The notes: generated by a model not told the origin, from the sequence alone. A DNA stretch of 64,000 nt from Halorussus sp. MSC15.2 (GCF_010747475.1 NZ_VSLZ01000003.1:310001-374000); one strand, 5' to 3'. Counted from the stretch's first letter, positions 51,411 to 60,863 are shown. Numbers and translations: made by a program.

Positions 51411-52577
51411 TTACTGTTCGATGATACTCTCCTCGACCGTCTCGCCGAAGTGACGAGCGCCGCCCTCGCGGTAGACCCGGAGTTCGTCGCCGACTTCGAG
51501 GTCGGTGACGGCGGTGCGACCGTCGCGGGTGGCGACCTTGATGGTCTCGGCGTTCTGGAGCAGGGTCTCGACTCTGTCTCCGTCCTCGAACTCGGCGACG
51601 ACCCGAAACATCGGCCGCTTCTCGATTTTGACCCGACCGACCGTCGCCTCACGGGTGTGACCCTCGGTGTCCACGATTTGCACGTCGTCGCCCGATTTGA
51701 GTTCGGCGAGGTACTTGGTCCCCCCGTCGGGCGTCCGGACGTAGGCGTGGACCGCCCCGGCGTTCACGCGGAACGGTCGAGAAGCCACGTAGGGCGACTC
51801 GGCGGTCTCGGCGTGGACGAAGAACAGGCCCCGCGACATCGACCCCACGAGCATCCCTTCGTCGTGTTCCATCAGACTGCCCGTATCGACGCACACCCGG
51901 TCGGCGCTCCCGGTTCGTTCGACCGCCGTGACCTCGGCCCAGTCCAAGTCCAGCGTCTCGCGTTCGGCCTCGTCGCGCACCTCGACGGTCCTGCGAATCT
52001 CGTCGGGGTCGCCGCTGTCGAGCAGGACCGCGTCGCTCCCGATTTCGAGCGTCTCGAACGCGGTCTTGGCCTCCTCGGCGCTCGTGACGCCGGCGACGAG
52101 GTCGGTCTCCTCGCCGATGCGCGCGATGAGGTTTTCGAGCGGGATGATGGTCCAGTCCTCGCCGACGACGATGGTGTAGTCGGCCTCCCCGGCGGCCGCT
52201 TCGGCGAACGCCTCGTACTCCTCGCTCAGGATGCGGACGTACGCGCCCTCGGTCCGGTCGTCGTCGCGTCGGAGCGTCGAGAGGTCCGCGGACCCCGAGA
52301 AGTCAGACGGGAGGTCCACCGTGCCGTCGCCCTCGCCGTCCTTGCCGACGACGAAGACGTCGGGGTCGGCCCGCGTTTCGGCCTCGTCTATCACCGTCGC
52401 GTCGCCGTCGGCGAACGCCGCGACGTTCACGTCGCCGAGTTCCCGAACGCGTTCCACGTCGGCGGCGTCTACCAGTACCCAATCGACGCCTGCTTCGAGT
52501 CCCGCCGTGATTCGCTTCCGGCGGTCGTCCCAGTCGCCGACCTCGTCGTCGGCCTTGAGCCAGACGGAGCGTGTCAT
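51411..52577 (-). CDS. aroB': 3-Dehydroquinate synthase II (AroB', archaeal type)
   Basis: 388 residues from the ATG at 52577. This is the archaeal enzyme that oxidatively deaminates and cyclises 2-amino-3,7-dideoxy-D-threo-hept-6-ulosonate to 3-dehydroquinate, replacing classical AroB. Family segments: VDWVLVDAADVERVRELG, VVGEDWTIIPLENLIARIG, VCVDTGSLMEHDEGMLVGSM and FRVNAGAVHAYVRTPDGGTK. Together with aroD and aroE in this window it supplies the DKFP-type shikimate pathway. The longer frame back to 52730 has no conserved extension. Confidence 0.94.
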   Translation of the reverse strand: MTRSVWLKADDEVGDWDDRRKRITAGLEAGVDWVLVDAADVERVRELGDVNVAAFADGDATVIDEAETRADPDVFVVGKDGEGDGTVDLPSDFSGSADLSTLRRDDDRTEGAYVRILSEEYEAFAEAAAGEADYTIVVGEDWTIIPLENLIARIGEETDLVAGVTSAEEAKTAFETLEIGSDAVLLDSGDPDEIRRTVEVRDEAERETLDLDWAEVTAVERTGSADRVCVDTGSLMEHDEGMLVGSMSRGLFFVHAETAESPYVASRPFRVNAGAVHAYVRTPDGGTKYLAELKSGDDVQIVDTEGHTREATVGRVKIEKRPMFRVVAEFEDGDRVETLLQNAETIKVATRDGRTAVTDLEVGDELRVYREGGARHFGETVEESIIEQ

Positions 52578-52653
52578 ACTCCCACGCTTGCAGCGAGTGG
52601 GCTTGAACGTGGCGGATGCGACGAATCGTGCGTCCGGCCGCCCGTGGCGGTCG

Positions 52654-53637
52654 TCACTCGGCGGTCGCCGTCGTGTTACGCTCGGAGACCGTCGTCGTCG
52701 CGTTCGCCTTGGTCGGCGGTGTCGCGGCACCCACCCACGTCGGACGCTCCACGGAGACCGACCCGAGGTCGGTCAACTCGAACTCGTAGTGAATCCGGGT
52801 CTCGTCGTCGCCCGCGTAGGCCGCGGTCAGCGAGAGCGAGTGGACCCTGCCCTTCGCGTCCACGACGGCCGTCGCGTCGAAGTCGGTGAAGTTGTCGGCC
52901 GACACGGCCTCGGTCGCCCGGAGGACCGCCACCTTACGGCCGTCGCGGCGCTCGATTCGGTCGAATTCGAACTCACCGGCGGTCAGCGCGAGTTCGACCA
53001 GCCACGCCTGCGTGACCTGCGAGTCGAGGTCGGCCCGCGGCAGGTGCGCCCACGTCTCGTCGGCGAGATTCCCGCCGGTTCGATTGTATCGGCGGATTTC
53101 GGTCCGGTTCTCCCCACTGTACCGGACGACGACCGCCGTCTGGTTCGCCCAGAGGTCGGTGGTGACCCGAGTCGTTCCCTCCTCGAACCGACGCACGCTG
53201 TCGGAGTGAACCACCAGCGGCGACAGACCCGCCTCGACGGTGCCGCGCTGGCGAGTCCACTGGTTCGCGGGACCCACCGAGACGTTGGCGTGGAACCGGA
53301 ACGCGAAACTGGTGTCGTTGAGCGCGGTCCGGTGGGCCGCCACCAGCGTCGAGGCGTCTCGGACGCCCGACGCGTTCACGCCCGGCGGGAGCGACGCGTT
53401 CGGCGGTGGCGACAGCGTGGTGGTCGCGGCGGTCACGGAGGTAGTCGTGGTAGTTCGGGAGGCGGTCGCGGCCGTGGAGGAGGCGTTCGTGACCGTCTCG
53501 TTCTGGGCCGCGGCGAGCGTCGCGTTCGCCGCGGTCGTGGTACTCTCCGGGGCGGTCGTCGGTGTCGTCTGGTCGGTTCCGGCGCAGCCGGCCACGAGGA
53601 CCAGCGCGACGACGACCGCGGCACGACGAGGAACCAT
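52654..53637 (-). CDS. Lipoprotein (DUF7537-like)
   Basis: 327 residues. N-terminal lipobox signal, MVPRRAAVVVALVLVAGCAG (lipidated Cys18), then a ~70-residue Thr/Ala-rich linker, probably glycosylated, and a ~230-residue globular domain (AAHRTALNDTSFAFRFHANV to HYEFELTDLGSVSVERPTWV). The globular part resembles the LppX/LolA-like haloarchaeal lipoprotein family DUF7537; function unknown. It precedes aroB' on the same strand by 76 bases, which does not look functionally linked. Confidence 0.8.
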   Translation of the reverse strand: MVPRRAAVVVALVLVAGCAGTDQTTPTTAPESTTTAANATLAAAQNETVTNASSTAATASRTTTTTSVTAATTTLSPPPNASLPPGVNASGVRDASTLVAAHRTALNDTSFAFRFHANVSVGPANQWTRQRGTVEAGLSPLVVHSDSVRRFEEGTTRVTTDLWANQTAVVVRYSGENRTEIRRYNRTGGNLADETWAHLPRADLDSQVTQAWLVELALTAGEFEFDRIERRDGRKVAVLRATEAVSADNFTDFDATAVVDAKGRVHSLSLTAAYAGDDETRIHYEFELTDLGSVSVERPTWVGAATPPTKANATTTVSERNTTATAE

Positions 53638-53811
53638 TTCCCCGTACTCCGGCCCCGGAACTCATAAACTGACAGTATCGTGCCGTGTCGTTTTAGCGAG
53701 TAGCTGTGATTTATCCGCTCTAAGCAGGGCTTACTCGGGCGAAAATCGAGGGTCTCAGAATCCGAGCACGGAGAATCAGAGATGGTCGGCAGTGACGACG
53801 CGTCTCCGCCC

Positions 53812-56202
53812 TTACCGCACCGAGTCGAGCAGGAGTTTCTGCTCGACGCGCTTGACCTCGTGTTGCACATCCCGGACCGCGTCGATGTTGGCCGAGATAG
53901 ACGAGACGCCCTCGTCCACGAGGTGCTGGACCATCTTGGGCTTCGACCCCGCCTGTCCGCAGATGGACGTGTCCACGTCGTGTTCGCGGCAGGTCTCGAT
54001 GGTCTGGCTGATGAGTTGCAGGACCGAGGGGTGGAGTTCGTCGAACCGGTCGGCCACCTTCTCGTTGTTGCGGTCCACCGCCAGCGTGTACTGGGTGAGG
54101 TCGTTCGTCCCGAACGAGGCGAAGTCGATGCCCTGTTCGGCCATCTTCTCGACGCCCAGCGCAGAGGCGGGCGTCTCTATCATCACGCCCCACGTCCGCT
54201 TCTCGGGGTCGATGCCCGACTCCTCCATGAGGTTGCGGGCCTGAATCACGTCCTCGGCGTCGTTGACCAGCGGGAGCATGATTTCGACGTTGTCGTAGCC
54301 CATCTCGTAGAGGCGGGCGAACGCCTCGAGTTCGTGGGCGAACACGTCGGGGCGGTCGAGACTCCGGCGGATACCCCGGTAGCCCAGCATCGGGTTGTGC
54401 TCGTCGGGTTCGTCCTCGCCGCCCTGCAACTGGCGGAACTCGTCGGTCGGGGCGTCGAGCGTCCGGACCCGCACGGGACGGGGGTAGAACTCGTCGGCCA
54501 CGCCTCGGACGCCCTCCACGATTTCGTTGACGTACGCGTCCACGCCGTGGTCGTCGATGTACCGGGCGGGCGTCTTGTTCGTCGAGAGAATCATGTGTTC
54601 CATCCGAAGCAGACCCACGCCGTCCGCACCCGTCGCGGCGGCGCGCTCGGCGGCCTCCGGGATGGAGACGTTGACCTTCACCTCGGTCGCGGTCATCGGC
54701 TTGACCGGCGTCTTCGGGCGGGCCTCCTCGATGGGTTCGCGCTCCTCGGTGGTCTCCTTGCGGCCCTCCGTGATGGTCCCCTTGTCGCCGTCGATGGTGA
54801 TGCGCTGGTCGTCGGTCAGCGTCGTGGTGGCGTCGGTACACCCGACGACCGCGGGGACGCCCAGTTCGCGGGAGACGATGGCGGCGTGGCTGGTCATACC
54901 GCCCTCGTCGGTGGCGATGCCCGCCGCGCGCTTCATCGCGGGCACCATGTCGGGCGTGGTCATCTCGGTGACGATGATGTCGCCCTCGCTCACCTTGTCG
55001 AGTTGGTCGAGTTGAGTGACGATGCGGACCGCGCCCGAGGCGATGCCGGGACTCGCGCCCAGACCCGAGACGAGAACGTCGCCCTCGCCCGCACCGGTTC
55101 CGGCGTCGCTCTCCGCGCCCGCGGTCTCGACCGCACCGCTTCCGTCGGTGATACCCTCGGACTCCGACGCGCTGGCCTCGGTCGCGTCGGTCTGAATTTC
55201 GGTCTCGCCGTCGTCGATGGTCGTGATGGGTCTCGACTGGAGCATCAGGACCTCGCCGTCCACGATGGCCCACTCCACGTCCTGTGGCGTCCCGTAGTGG
55301 TCCTCGACGCGTTCGCCGAGTTCCACGAGTCGCGCGATGTCGGCCTCGTCGAGGACCTGCGCCTCACGTTTGTCCTCGGCGACCTCGCGTTCGACGGTCT
55401 CGCCGGTCGCCTCGTCTTTCTCCATCATCGTCTTCTTGTCGGCGATGGTGAGTTCCTCCACCGCGCCGGTCTCGCGGTTCACGACGTAGTTGTCGGGCGA
55501 GACAGACCCCGAGACGACCGCCTCGCCGAGTCCCCACGCGGCCTCGATGATGATTCGGGGGTCGCCGGTCGAGGGGTGACTGGTGAACATCACGCCGGAC
55601 TTCTCGGCGTCGACCATGCGCTGGACGACGACCGCGATGTCCACGACTGAGTGGTCGAACCCCTTCTCCTGTCGGTAGTAGATGGCGCGCTGAGTGAACA
55701 GCGACGCCCAGCAGCGCTTGACGCGGTCCACGAGGTCCTCGCGGGTGACGTTGAGGAACGTCTCCTGCTGGCCCGCGAAACTCGCGTCGGGGAGGTCCTC
55801 GGCGGTCGCGGACGACCGGACGGCGACGAAGTTCTCGCCAGCGCGGGACCCTGTCCCGCGTGCCTCCGAGTCGTTGGACTCGGAGACGCCCCCGAGGTCG
55901 TCGTACGAGTCGAGAATCTCCTGTCGAATGTCCTCGGGCATCTCGGTCTCCAGTACGAGTTCCTTGGCCCGCGACTGGGCCTCGGCGAGCGCCGCGGAGT
56001 CCTCGGCGTCCACGTCCACGGCCTCGAACAGTTCCTCCGCGATGCCGGTGTCCTCGATAAACGAGCGGTAGGTGCCAGCCGAAACCACGAACCCCGAAGG
56101 AACTGGGAGACCCGCGCCCGTGAGTTCCCCGAGCGACGCGCCCTTCCCGCCGACCAGTTCGAGGTCGTCCGCGGTGATTTCGTCCAGCCAGAGTACAGCC
56201 AT
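53812..56202 (-). CDS. ppsA: Phosphoenolpyruvate synthase
   Basis: 796 residues. Converts pyruvate, ATP and water to PEP, AMP and phosphate for gluconeogenesis. Order: N-terminal ATP-grasp (VGGKGASLGELTGAGLPVPS; RSSATAEDLPDASFAGQQET), the swivelling phosphohistidine domain (GGMTSHAAIVSRELGVPAVV, His near residue 437) and the C-terminal PEP/pyruvate barrel (PMLGYRGIRRSL, FGTNDLTQYTLAVDRNN, CGQAGSKPKMVQHLV, the last providing the catalytic Cys). A Ser/Glu/Gly-rich insertion of about 50 residues (after IDDGETEIQTDATEASASES) lies between the first two domains. A box A TTTATTCG at 56228-56235 fits a leaderless promoter. Confidence 0.95.
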   Translation of the reverse strand: MAVLWLDEITADDLELVGGKGASLGELTGAGLPVPSGFVVSAGTYRSFIEDTGIAEELFEAVDVDAEDSAALAEAQSRAKELVLETEMPEDIRQEILDSYDDLGGVSESNDSEARGTGSRAGENFVAVRSSATAEDLPDASFAGQQETFLNVTREDLVDRVKRCWASLFTQRAIYYRQEKGFDHSVVDIAVVVQRMVDAEKSGVMFTSHPSTGDPRIIIEAAWGLGEAVVSGSVSPDNYVVNRETGAVEELTIADKKTMMEKDEATGETVEREVAEDKREAQVLDEADIARLVELGERVEDHYGTPQDVEWAIVDGEVLMLQSRPITTIDDGETEIQTDATEASASESEGITDGSGAVETAGAESDAGTGAGEGDVLVSGLGASPGIASGAVRIVTQLDQLDKVSEGDIIVTEMTTPDMVPAMKRAAGIATDEGGMTSHAAIVSRELGVPAVVGCTDATTTLTDDQRITIDGDKGTITEGRKETTEEREPIEEARPKTPVKPMTATEVKVNVSIPEAAERAAATGADGVGLLRMEHMILSTNKTPARYIDDHGVDAYVNEIVEGVRGVADEFYPRPVRVRTLDAPTDEFRQLQGGEDEPDEHNPMLGYRGIRRSLDRPDVFAHELEAFARLYEMGYDNVEIMLPLVNDAEDVIQARNLMEESGIDPEKRTWGVMIETPASALGVEKMAEQGIDFASFGTNDLTQYTLAVDRNNEKVADRFDELHPSVLQLISQTIETCREHDVDTSICGQAGSKPKMVQHLVDEGVSSISANIDAVRDVQHEVKRVEQKLLLDSVR

Positions 56203-56530
56203 TGGTGCATGTGAGAGAACAGGAAGGCGAATAAAGAATGTTCCGACCGGCTCACGCCGGAAATATTAACTCGGATTCGGGTTCATCCGCGACTCGTAAG
56301 ATTTGCCGGACGCGAACGGTTCGCGGTGGCTCCCGGCCGCAGGACGGAGGACGACGAGTCCGCGAGACCATCGAGTAGTCCGTGCTTTATTTACCCATTT
56401 TGGGGACCCAGATACGCCAGCGAAAGAGAGTCACTACCGGCGCAGCGGCCCGCCAGTCACTGGCCCGACGTTTTCGCTCTCCGACACGAAAACGGGTGAG
56501 TTTATATCCCCGCGTTCGTCTCACCCACGC
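56203..56530. other. 328-base divergent promoter region
   Basis: No gene. It holds the ppsA box A (cgaataaa on the plus strand, 56228-56235, about 26 bases before the ATG) and a second AT-rich tract (aaatattaa, 56261-56269). The half next to the 56531 gene contains a candidate box near gtgagtttatatccc (about 56495-56509). Confidence 0.5.
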
Positions 56531-56962
56531 ATGGACGCGAGTCGTTCGCTTCGGTGGGCAGTGTACTACGTGGTCCTCGCCGGGGTCGCCACCATCGTCG
56601 GTGGTGCGCTCGTCGGCGGGGGCGTCGTACTGGGCATCGCAGAGGGATACAGTAAACTGGACAGCGGCGCGGCGCTCTCCTCGGCGCTGACGACCGCCGC
56701 GCCCGGACTGGCACTGGCGACACTCGGCGTGGTCGTCTGGGCCGTTGGCAGCGTCACCGCCTTCGTGCGGGTGTTCACCGCCGCCGTCGAGGAACAGATG
56801 CGCGAGCGCTTCGACAGCGAGAAGGTCAAGAGCGAGATTCTGTCGGTGCTGGACGACCGCCTCTCGGACGTTGAACACGACGTCTCGGAGATGCGCCGTC
56901 AGGTGTCGGAACTCAAGCGCGAGGACAGCGCCGAGGAGTTCCAGTTCGGCGAGCAGCAGTGA
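56531..56962 (+). CDS. Two-helix membrane protein with coiled-coil tail
   Basis: 143 residues from the ATG at 56531. Two membrane helices (YYVVLAGVATIVGGALVGGG and PGLALATLGVVVWAVGSVTA) followed by a cytosolic coiled coil (VLDDRLSDVEHDVSEMRRQV). No recognised family. The box A-like tttatatcc about 25 bases upstream supports this start over the in-frame ATG at 56303. Confidence 0.72.
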   Translation: MDASRSLRWAVYYVVLAGVATIVGGALVGGGVVLGIAEGYSKLDSGAALSSALTTAAPGLALATLGVVVWAVGSVTAFVRVFTAAVEEQMRERFDSEKVKSEILSVLDDRLSDVEHDVSEMRRQVSELKREDSAEEFQFGEQQ

Positions 56963-57022
56963 CGGGTTACCGACTCAAAATCTACCACGAGAAAATACTG
57001 TCGCACTAACAGCGATACGAGT

Positions 57023-57199
57023 ATGGAGAATTCGGATACGTTCTCGTTTGCGATGATGGTCCTCGTTTGTAGCGTAGCGCTGTTCGTCTACGCCGAAACC
57101 CAAGACGACGGGGTCAGAGAGGCAGCCACGTTTGCAGTAGTGACGAGTACCGTCGTGATGACCGGTTTCGGGTATCGAATTGTAAAGGACGCTACGTGA
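57023..57199 (+). CDS. Small two-helix membrane protein
   Basis: 58 residues: MENSDTFSFAMMVLVCSVAL then a short hydrophilic turn (AETQDDGVREA) and a second hydrophobic helix (ATFAVVTSTVVMTGFGYRIV). No family recognised. It is less GC-rich at third codon positions than its neighbours. The reading frame is clean from ATG to TGA, and the two-helix hairpin pattern makes it a credible micro-protein. Confidence 0.55.
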   Translation: MENSDTFSFAMMVLVCSVALFVYAETQDDGVREAATFAVVTSTVVMTGFGYRIVKDAT

Positions 57200-57380
57200 T
57201 TGCCATCGGGGAATCCATCTAACCCCGGTGTACTTCGTGAACGGGGACGCGACGCGCCACGAAGGCCACGGCGAGACCCGCGAGCAAACCGTCACTCCAC
57301 CGCAGGCCGGGCCGTCGTCCGAACACGGAACCCGTCCCGAGTTTGCGCCTTTCCGCAAGCACTCGGTCTGACTTCGCCAC

Positions 57381-58292
57381 CTACACCGTCGCGTCGATGA
57401 TGTCGTCGCCGTCGTCGCGGTCCGGAACCTGCAACTCGCCGTCGAGCGCGGTGGCCGCCCGCCCGCCGACGCGGACCTGTTCGGCCACGCGCACGCGAAC
57501 GTGACCCGGCCGGTCCACGAAGTGACCCTGCTCGAAGACCATCTCGTCGGGGAACTCGCCGTCGAACGCCTCGACCTCGCGCAGGTAGGCCCCGGTGGCG
57601 CCGCTCGCGGTGCCTGTCACGGGGTCCTCCGGCACTCCGGCGGCGGGCGCGAACATCCGGCCGTGGAGCGTCGAATCCGCTTCGAGCGCGTCGAAGGAGA
57701 ACGCGTAGATGCCGGTCGCCTCGACCTCCTCGCTGATGGCCTCGACTTCGCCGAAGTCGGGGTCCATCGCCGAGACGTGTTCGAGGAAGTTCACCGGCAC
57801 CACGAGGAAGGGGAGTCCCGTCGAGGCGACCGCCAGCGGGAAGTCCGCGCCCACGTCTTCGAGCGCGGCGTGGTCGATACCGAGCGCGTCGGCGATTCGC
57901 TCGTAGTCGAGGTCCACCTCGCGGATTTCGGGGCGGTCTTGGGTCATCCAGACGGTCCCGTCTTCCTCGACTTCGATGTCGAGAACGCCGACGTTGGTTT
58001 CGAGGCTGTGGGTTCCGGCGTCGATGACGCCGTCTTCGAGCAGGTGGGCGTGGGAGGCGATGGTGGCGTGTCCGCAGAGGTCCACCTCCGTCGTGGGCGT
58101 GAAGTACCGGACCCGGCGGTCGGCCTCGTCGCTCTCGCGGAAGAAGGCGGTCTCGCTCACGGCGAGTTCGTTGGCGATGGCCTGCATCTGGGCGTCGTCG
58201 AGTCCGTCGGCGTTCGGCACCACTCCGGCCGCGTTTCCGGCGAACGGTTCGGCGGTGAAGGCGTCCACCTGCAGCGCGCGTAGCGTGTCCAT
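57381..58292 (-). CDS. PhzF family isomerase/epimerase
   Basis: 303 residues with the duplicated hotdog-like PhzF fold: LQVDAFTAEPFAGNAAGVVP, the conserved Glu in NELAVSETAFFRES, YFTPTTEVDLCGHATIASHA and EDPVTGTASGATGAYL. In PhzF the Glu acts as general acid/base in isomerisation; related proteins are diaminopimelate-epimerase-like. No phenazine genes are nearby, so the substrate is different and unknown. Confidence 0.9.
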   Translation of the reverse strand: MDTLRALQVDAFTAEPFAGNAAGVVPNADGLDDAQMQAIANELAVSETAFFRESDEADRRVRYFTPTTEVDLCGHATIASHAHLLEDGVIDAGTHSLETNVGVLDIEVEEDGTVWMTQDRPEIREVDLDYERIADALGIDHAALEDVGADFPLAVASTGLPFLVVPVNFLEHVSAMDPDFGEVEAISEEVEATGIYAFSFDALEADSTLHGRMFAPAAGVPEDPVTGTASGATGAYLREVEAFDGEFPDEMVFEQGHFVDRPGHVRVRVAEQVRVGGRAATALDGELQVPDRDDGDDIIDATV

Positions 58293-58426
58293 GGTCGCCC
58301 CGAGGGGCGCGCGACTCTTAGTAATTGGTTCGTCGGAACCGGGCCGCCGTCTCCGGGAACGACTCCCACGGCCGGAGACCCACCTGTAAACGGTTAAGTG
58401 TGCGGGAGTGCGAGTCCCGAGTTGGT

Positions 58427-59140
58427 ATGAGCGAACTCCCCGACGAGTTCAAGTGCACGATTACGAACTGGGAGTACATCTACGGTCTCTGCCGCGACGT
58501 CAGCGACCAAGTGAAACGGGACTCCTTCGAACCGGACGTGGTGGTCGCGCTGGCCCGCGGCGGGTGGTTCGCGGGGCGGTGTATCTGTGACTTCCTCGGA
58601 ATGGACGACCTGACGAGTCTCAAGATGGAACACTACGTGGGGACCGCCGAGAAGGCGGGCGAACCCGAGGTGCGCTATCCGATGCCCGAGGGGAGCGTCG
58701 CGGGCAAGGACGTCCTCATCATCGACGACATCGCCGACACCGGCGGGTCCATCGAGCGCGCCGAGGAGTATGTCTCCGAGCGCGACGCCGGTGAAATCCG
58801 GACGGCGACCCTCCAACTCCTCCAGACCAGCGAGTTCGAACCGGACTACATCGGGGAGCGACTCGACGAGTGGGCGTGGATAGTCTACCCGTGGAACTTC
58901 ATCGAGGACATGATAGACATCACCTCGGGCGTGATGGACAAGGCCGACGGCGACGCCTTCACGACCGAGGAGATTCGCCACCTCCTCAGCGAGTACCACG
59001 ACGTGGAGCGCATCGAGATGGAAATCGCCCAACCCGACCGCATGGAGGAAGTCCTCAACGAGATGACCCGCCGGGACGTTCTCGAAGCGGAGGGGGACGC
59101 GTGGCGACTGGTCGAGAACGAGGACGGCGTTGGGGCCTGA
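58427..59140 (+). CDS. Phosphoribosyltransferase with C-terminal extension
   Basis: 237 residues from the ATG at 58427. Type I PRTase fold with VVALARGGWFAGRCICDFLG and the PRPP-binding loop VLIIDDIADTGGS; a C-terminal extension of about 80 residues (FTTEEIRHLLSEYHDVERIE) looks like a winged helix. This layout is typical of archaeal xanthine/hypoxanthine PRTase-like proteins that salvage purine bases; base specificity is not certain. The MTA phosphorylase gene 0.6 kb downstream also belongs to purine salvage. Confidence 0.87.
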   Translation: MSELPDEFKCTITNWEYIYGLCRDVSDQVKRDSFEPDVVVALARGGWFAGRCICDFLGMDDLTSLKMEHYVGTAEKAGEPEVRYPMPEGSVAGKDVLIIDDIADTGGSIERAEEYVSERDAGEIRTATLQLLQTSEFEPDYIGERLDEWAWIVYPWNFIEDMIDITSGVMDKADGDAFTTEEIRHLLSEYHDVERIEMEIAQPDRMEEVLNEMTRRDVLEAEGDAWRLVENEDGVGA

Positions 59141-59239
59141 GGAACGACTCTCAGAGTTCGGACTCCTCTCGTGACGTTTCGAACGCCAAACCTGTCCAAT
59201 TTACGAACGTTTAACACGTTACGCGAACGCCGTGGCTAT

Positions 59240-59578
59240 ATGCGAGAATACATCTACCTCGGTGGTGCCATCGCAGCCGAGGTGACCGGCACCGCGGCGC
59301 TCAAGTTCTCGGACGGGTTCGCGAACGTCGTTCCGTCGCTCGTCGTCGTCCTCGGCTACGTCGGTTCCTTCTACCTACTGAGTCTCACCCTTCAGGAGTT
59401 ACCGATAGGGCTGGTGTACGCGACGTGGTCGGCGGTCGGAATCGTGGCCGCGGCGCTCCTCGGCGTCGTCGTGTTCGACGAACCGGTCGACGTGGCTGGT
59501 GTCGTCGGAATGGCGCTCATCGTCGGCGGCGTCGTCGTTCTGAACGTCTTCTCTGACGCGTACAGTCCCGCTCACTGA
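59240..59578 (+). CDS. SMR family multidrug/quaternary-ammonium transporter
   Basis: 112 residues, four membrane helices, with the essential Glu14 in IAAEVTGTAALKFSDG and the family segments LSLTLQELPIGLVYATWSAV and GIVAAALLGVVVFDEPVDVA. It works as an antiparallel dimer exchanging cations or guanidinium-like compounds for protons. It occurs singly rather than as a paired SMR, so it is probably EmrE-like in topology. The ATG at 59240 is well placed after a TATA-like gaacgtttaa (59203-59212). Confidence 0.92.
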   Translation: MREYIYLGGAIAAEVTGTAALKFSDGFANVVPSLVVVLGYVGSFYLLSLTLQELPIGLVYATWSAVGIVAAALLGVVVFDEPVDVAGVVGMALIVGGVVVLNVFSDAYSPAH

Positions 59579-59693
59579 CTGCCGTCCGACGCCCTCGGAC
59601 GGGGGAAGTCGAAACGATTCCGACCCGAGAGGTGACCGTCGGTCGTGACGCCGAAGGGTAGCCGTTTAGTATCCGCCGACGCGAGTCTACGCC

Positions 59694-60548
59694 ATGACGA
59701 TTGGATTCATCGGCGGAAGTGGAATCTACGAGGCCCTGCCCCTCGAGAACACCCGCAAGGAAGAGATTTCGACCCCCTTCGGCGACCCGAGCGCGCCCGT
59801 CACCATCGGCGAGTTCGCGGGCGAGGAGGTCGCGTTCCTGCCGCGCCACGGCCCGGACCACCAGCATACGCCGACCAACGCCCCGTACAAGGCCAACATC
59901 TACGCCCTGAAGCAGGTCGGCGTCAAGCGCGTGCTGTCGAGCAACGCGGTCGGGAGTCTGCGCGAGGACCTGCCGCCCCAGACGCTCGTGGTGCCCGACC
60001 AGACGTTCGACCGGACCAAGCACCGCGACTCGACGTTCTTCGGCGACGGCATCGTGGTCCACATGCCCTTCGCGGACCCCTACTGCCCGCACATGGTCGA
60101 GCATCTGGCCGACTCGGCCGACGCCGCCACCGACGCCGACTCCGAGAAGGGCGGCACCTACGTCTGTATCGAGGGGCCGCAGTACTCGACCCGCGCCGAG
60201 AGCGAGTTCTACCGCGACCAAGGCTGGGACGTCATCGGCATGACGACGATTCCGGAGGCCAAACTGGCCCGCGAGGCCGAACTCTGCTACGCCACCGTCG
60301 CGGGCGTCACCGACTACGACGTGTGGAAACAGGACAGCGAGGTCACGCTCGAAGAGGTGCTGGACAACGCCGCGGAGAACGAGGAGGCCATCAAGGAAGT
60401 CGTGGAACACGCCATCCGAAACATGCCCGACGAGCGCGACTGTGACTGCGGCCACGCGCTGGAAGGTACCATCAACACGCCGACCGAGGCGATTCCGGAC
60501 GAGACCCGCGAGCGCGTCGAACCGTTCGTCGGCGGCTATCTGGACTGA
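59694..60548 (+). CDS. mtnP: S-methyl-5'-thioadenosine phosphorylase
   Basis: 284 residues. Phosphorolysis of methylthioadenosine to adenine and methylthioribose-1-phosphate in methionine salvage. Family motifs: IGFIGGSGIYEALPLE, FLPRHGPDHQHTPTNAPYKA, SSNAVGSLREDLPPQTLVVP, CIEGPQYSTRAES, IGMTTIPEAKLAREAELCYA and TDYDVWK. The Asn/Asp selectivity positions that distinguish it from purine nucleoside phosphorylase look like MTAP (TDYDVW). It could also act on adenosine, as in other archaea. Confidence 0.93.
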   Translation: MTIGFIGGSGIYEALPLENTRKEEISTPFGDPSAPVTIGEFAGEEVAFLPRHGPDHQHTPTNAPYKANIYALKQVGVKRVLSSNAVGSLREDLPPQTLVVPDQTFDRTKHRDSTFFGDGIVVHMPFADPYCPHMVEHLADSADAATDADSEKGGTYVCIEGPQYSTRAESEFYRDQGWDVIGMTTIPEAKLAREAELCYATVAGVTDYDVWKQDSEVTLEEVLDNAAENEEAIKEVVEHAIRNMPDERDCDCGHALEGTINTPTEAIPDETRERVEPFVGGYLD

Positions 60549-60556
60549 GCCGTTCC

Positions 60557-60588
60557 CGTCGGAACTGTTCCTCTCGTCGGAACTGTTC
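60557..60588 (+). repeat. 14-nt tandem direct repeat
   Basis: Two copies of cgtcggaactgttc with period 18, immediately downstream of the mtnP stop. Significance unknown. Confidence 0.6.
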
Positions 60589-60773
60589 TCCTCGGCGGGA
60601 GAAAGCAGGGGTACAAGCGTCGAAAAGCTAGCTTCGAGCCTGAGCGGCAGAGTCTCCCGCAACCGCATCGCGACCGCGAACCTCACACCTCCCGACCTCT
60701 TCCTCGCTTCGCTCGGTCATCCCTCGCACGACGCCCGAGGTCGTGCCGTGGAAGCGAAGCTCCCCTCCCACGA

Positions 60774-60823
60774 GTCTGCGCGAGCGTAGCGAGCGCAGAC
60801 GCCAGCGTGTGCCGAACGCACAC
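60774..60823. terminator. Paired hairpins between convergent genes
   Basis: 8-bp perfect stem with 11-base loop (60774-60781/60793-60800) and 6-bp stem with 5-base loop (60807-60812/60818-60823). Position after both genes suggests a bidirectional transcript end or a dispersed palindromic repeat. Haloarchaeal terminators usually rely on T-tracts, which are absent here. Confidence 0.35.
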
Positions 60824-60863
60824 CTGACGCACTGAACGAAGGGAGACAGGAAATCGGCCGACC

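Larger units (their letters stand above)
60549..60863. other. 315-base gap between convergent mtnP and scpA
   Basis: No gene. It has a tandem direct repeat (cgtcggaactgttc at 60557-60570 and 60575-60588, period 18) just after the mtnP stop. Nearer the scpA stop it has two hairpins: gtctgcgc/gcgcagac (60774-60800) and gtgtgc/gcacac (60807-60823). Confidence 0.7.
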
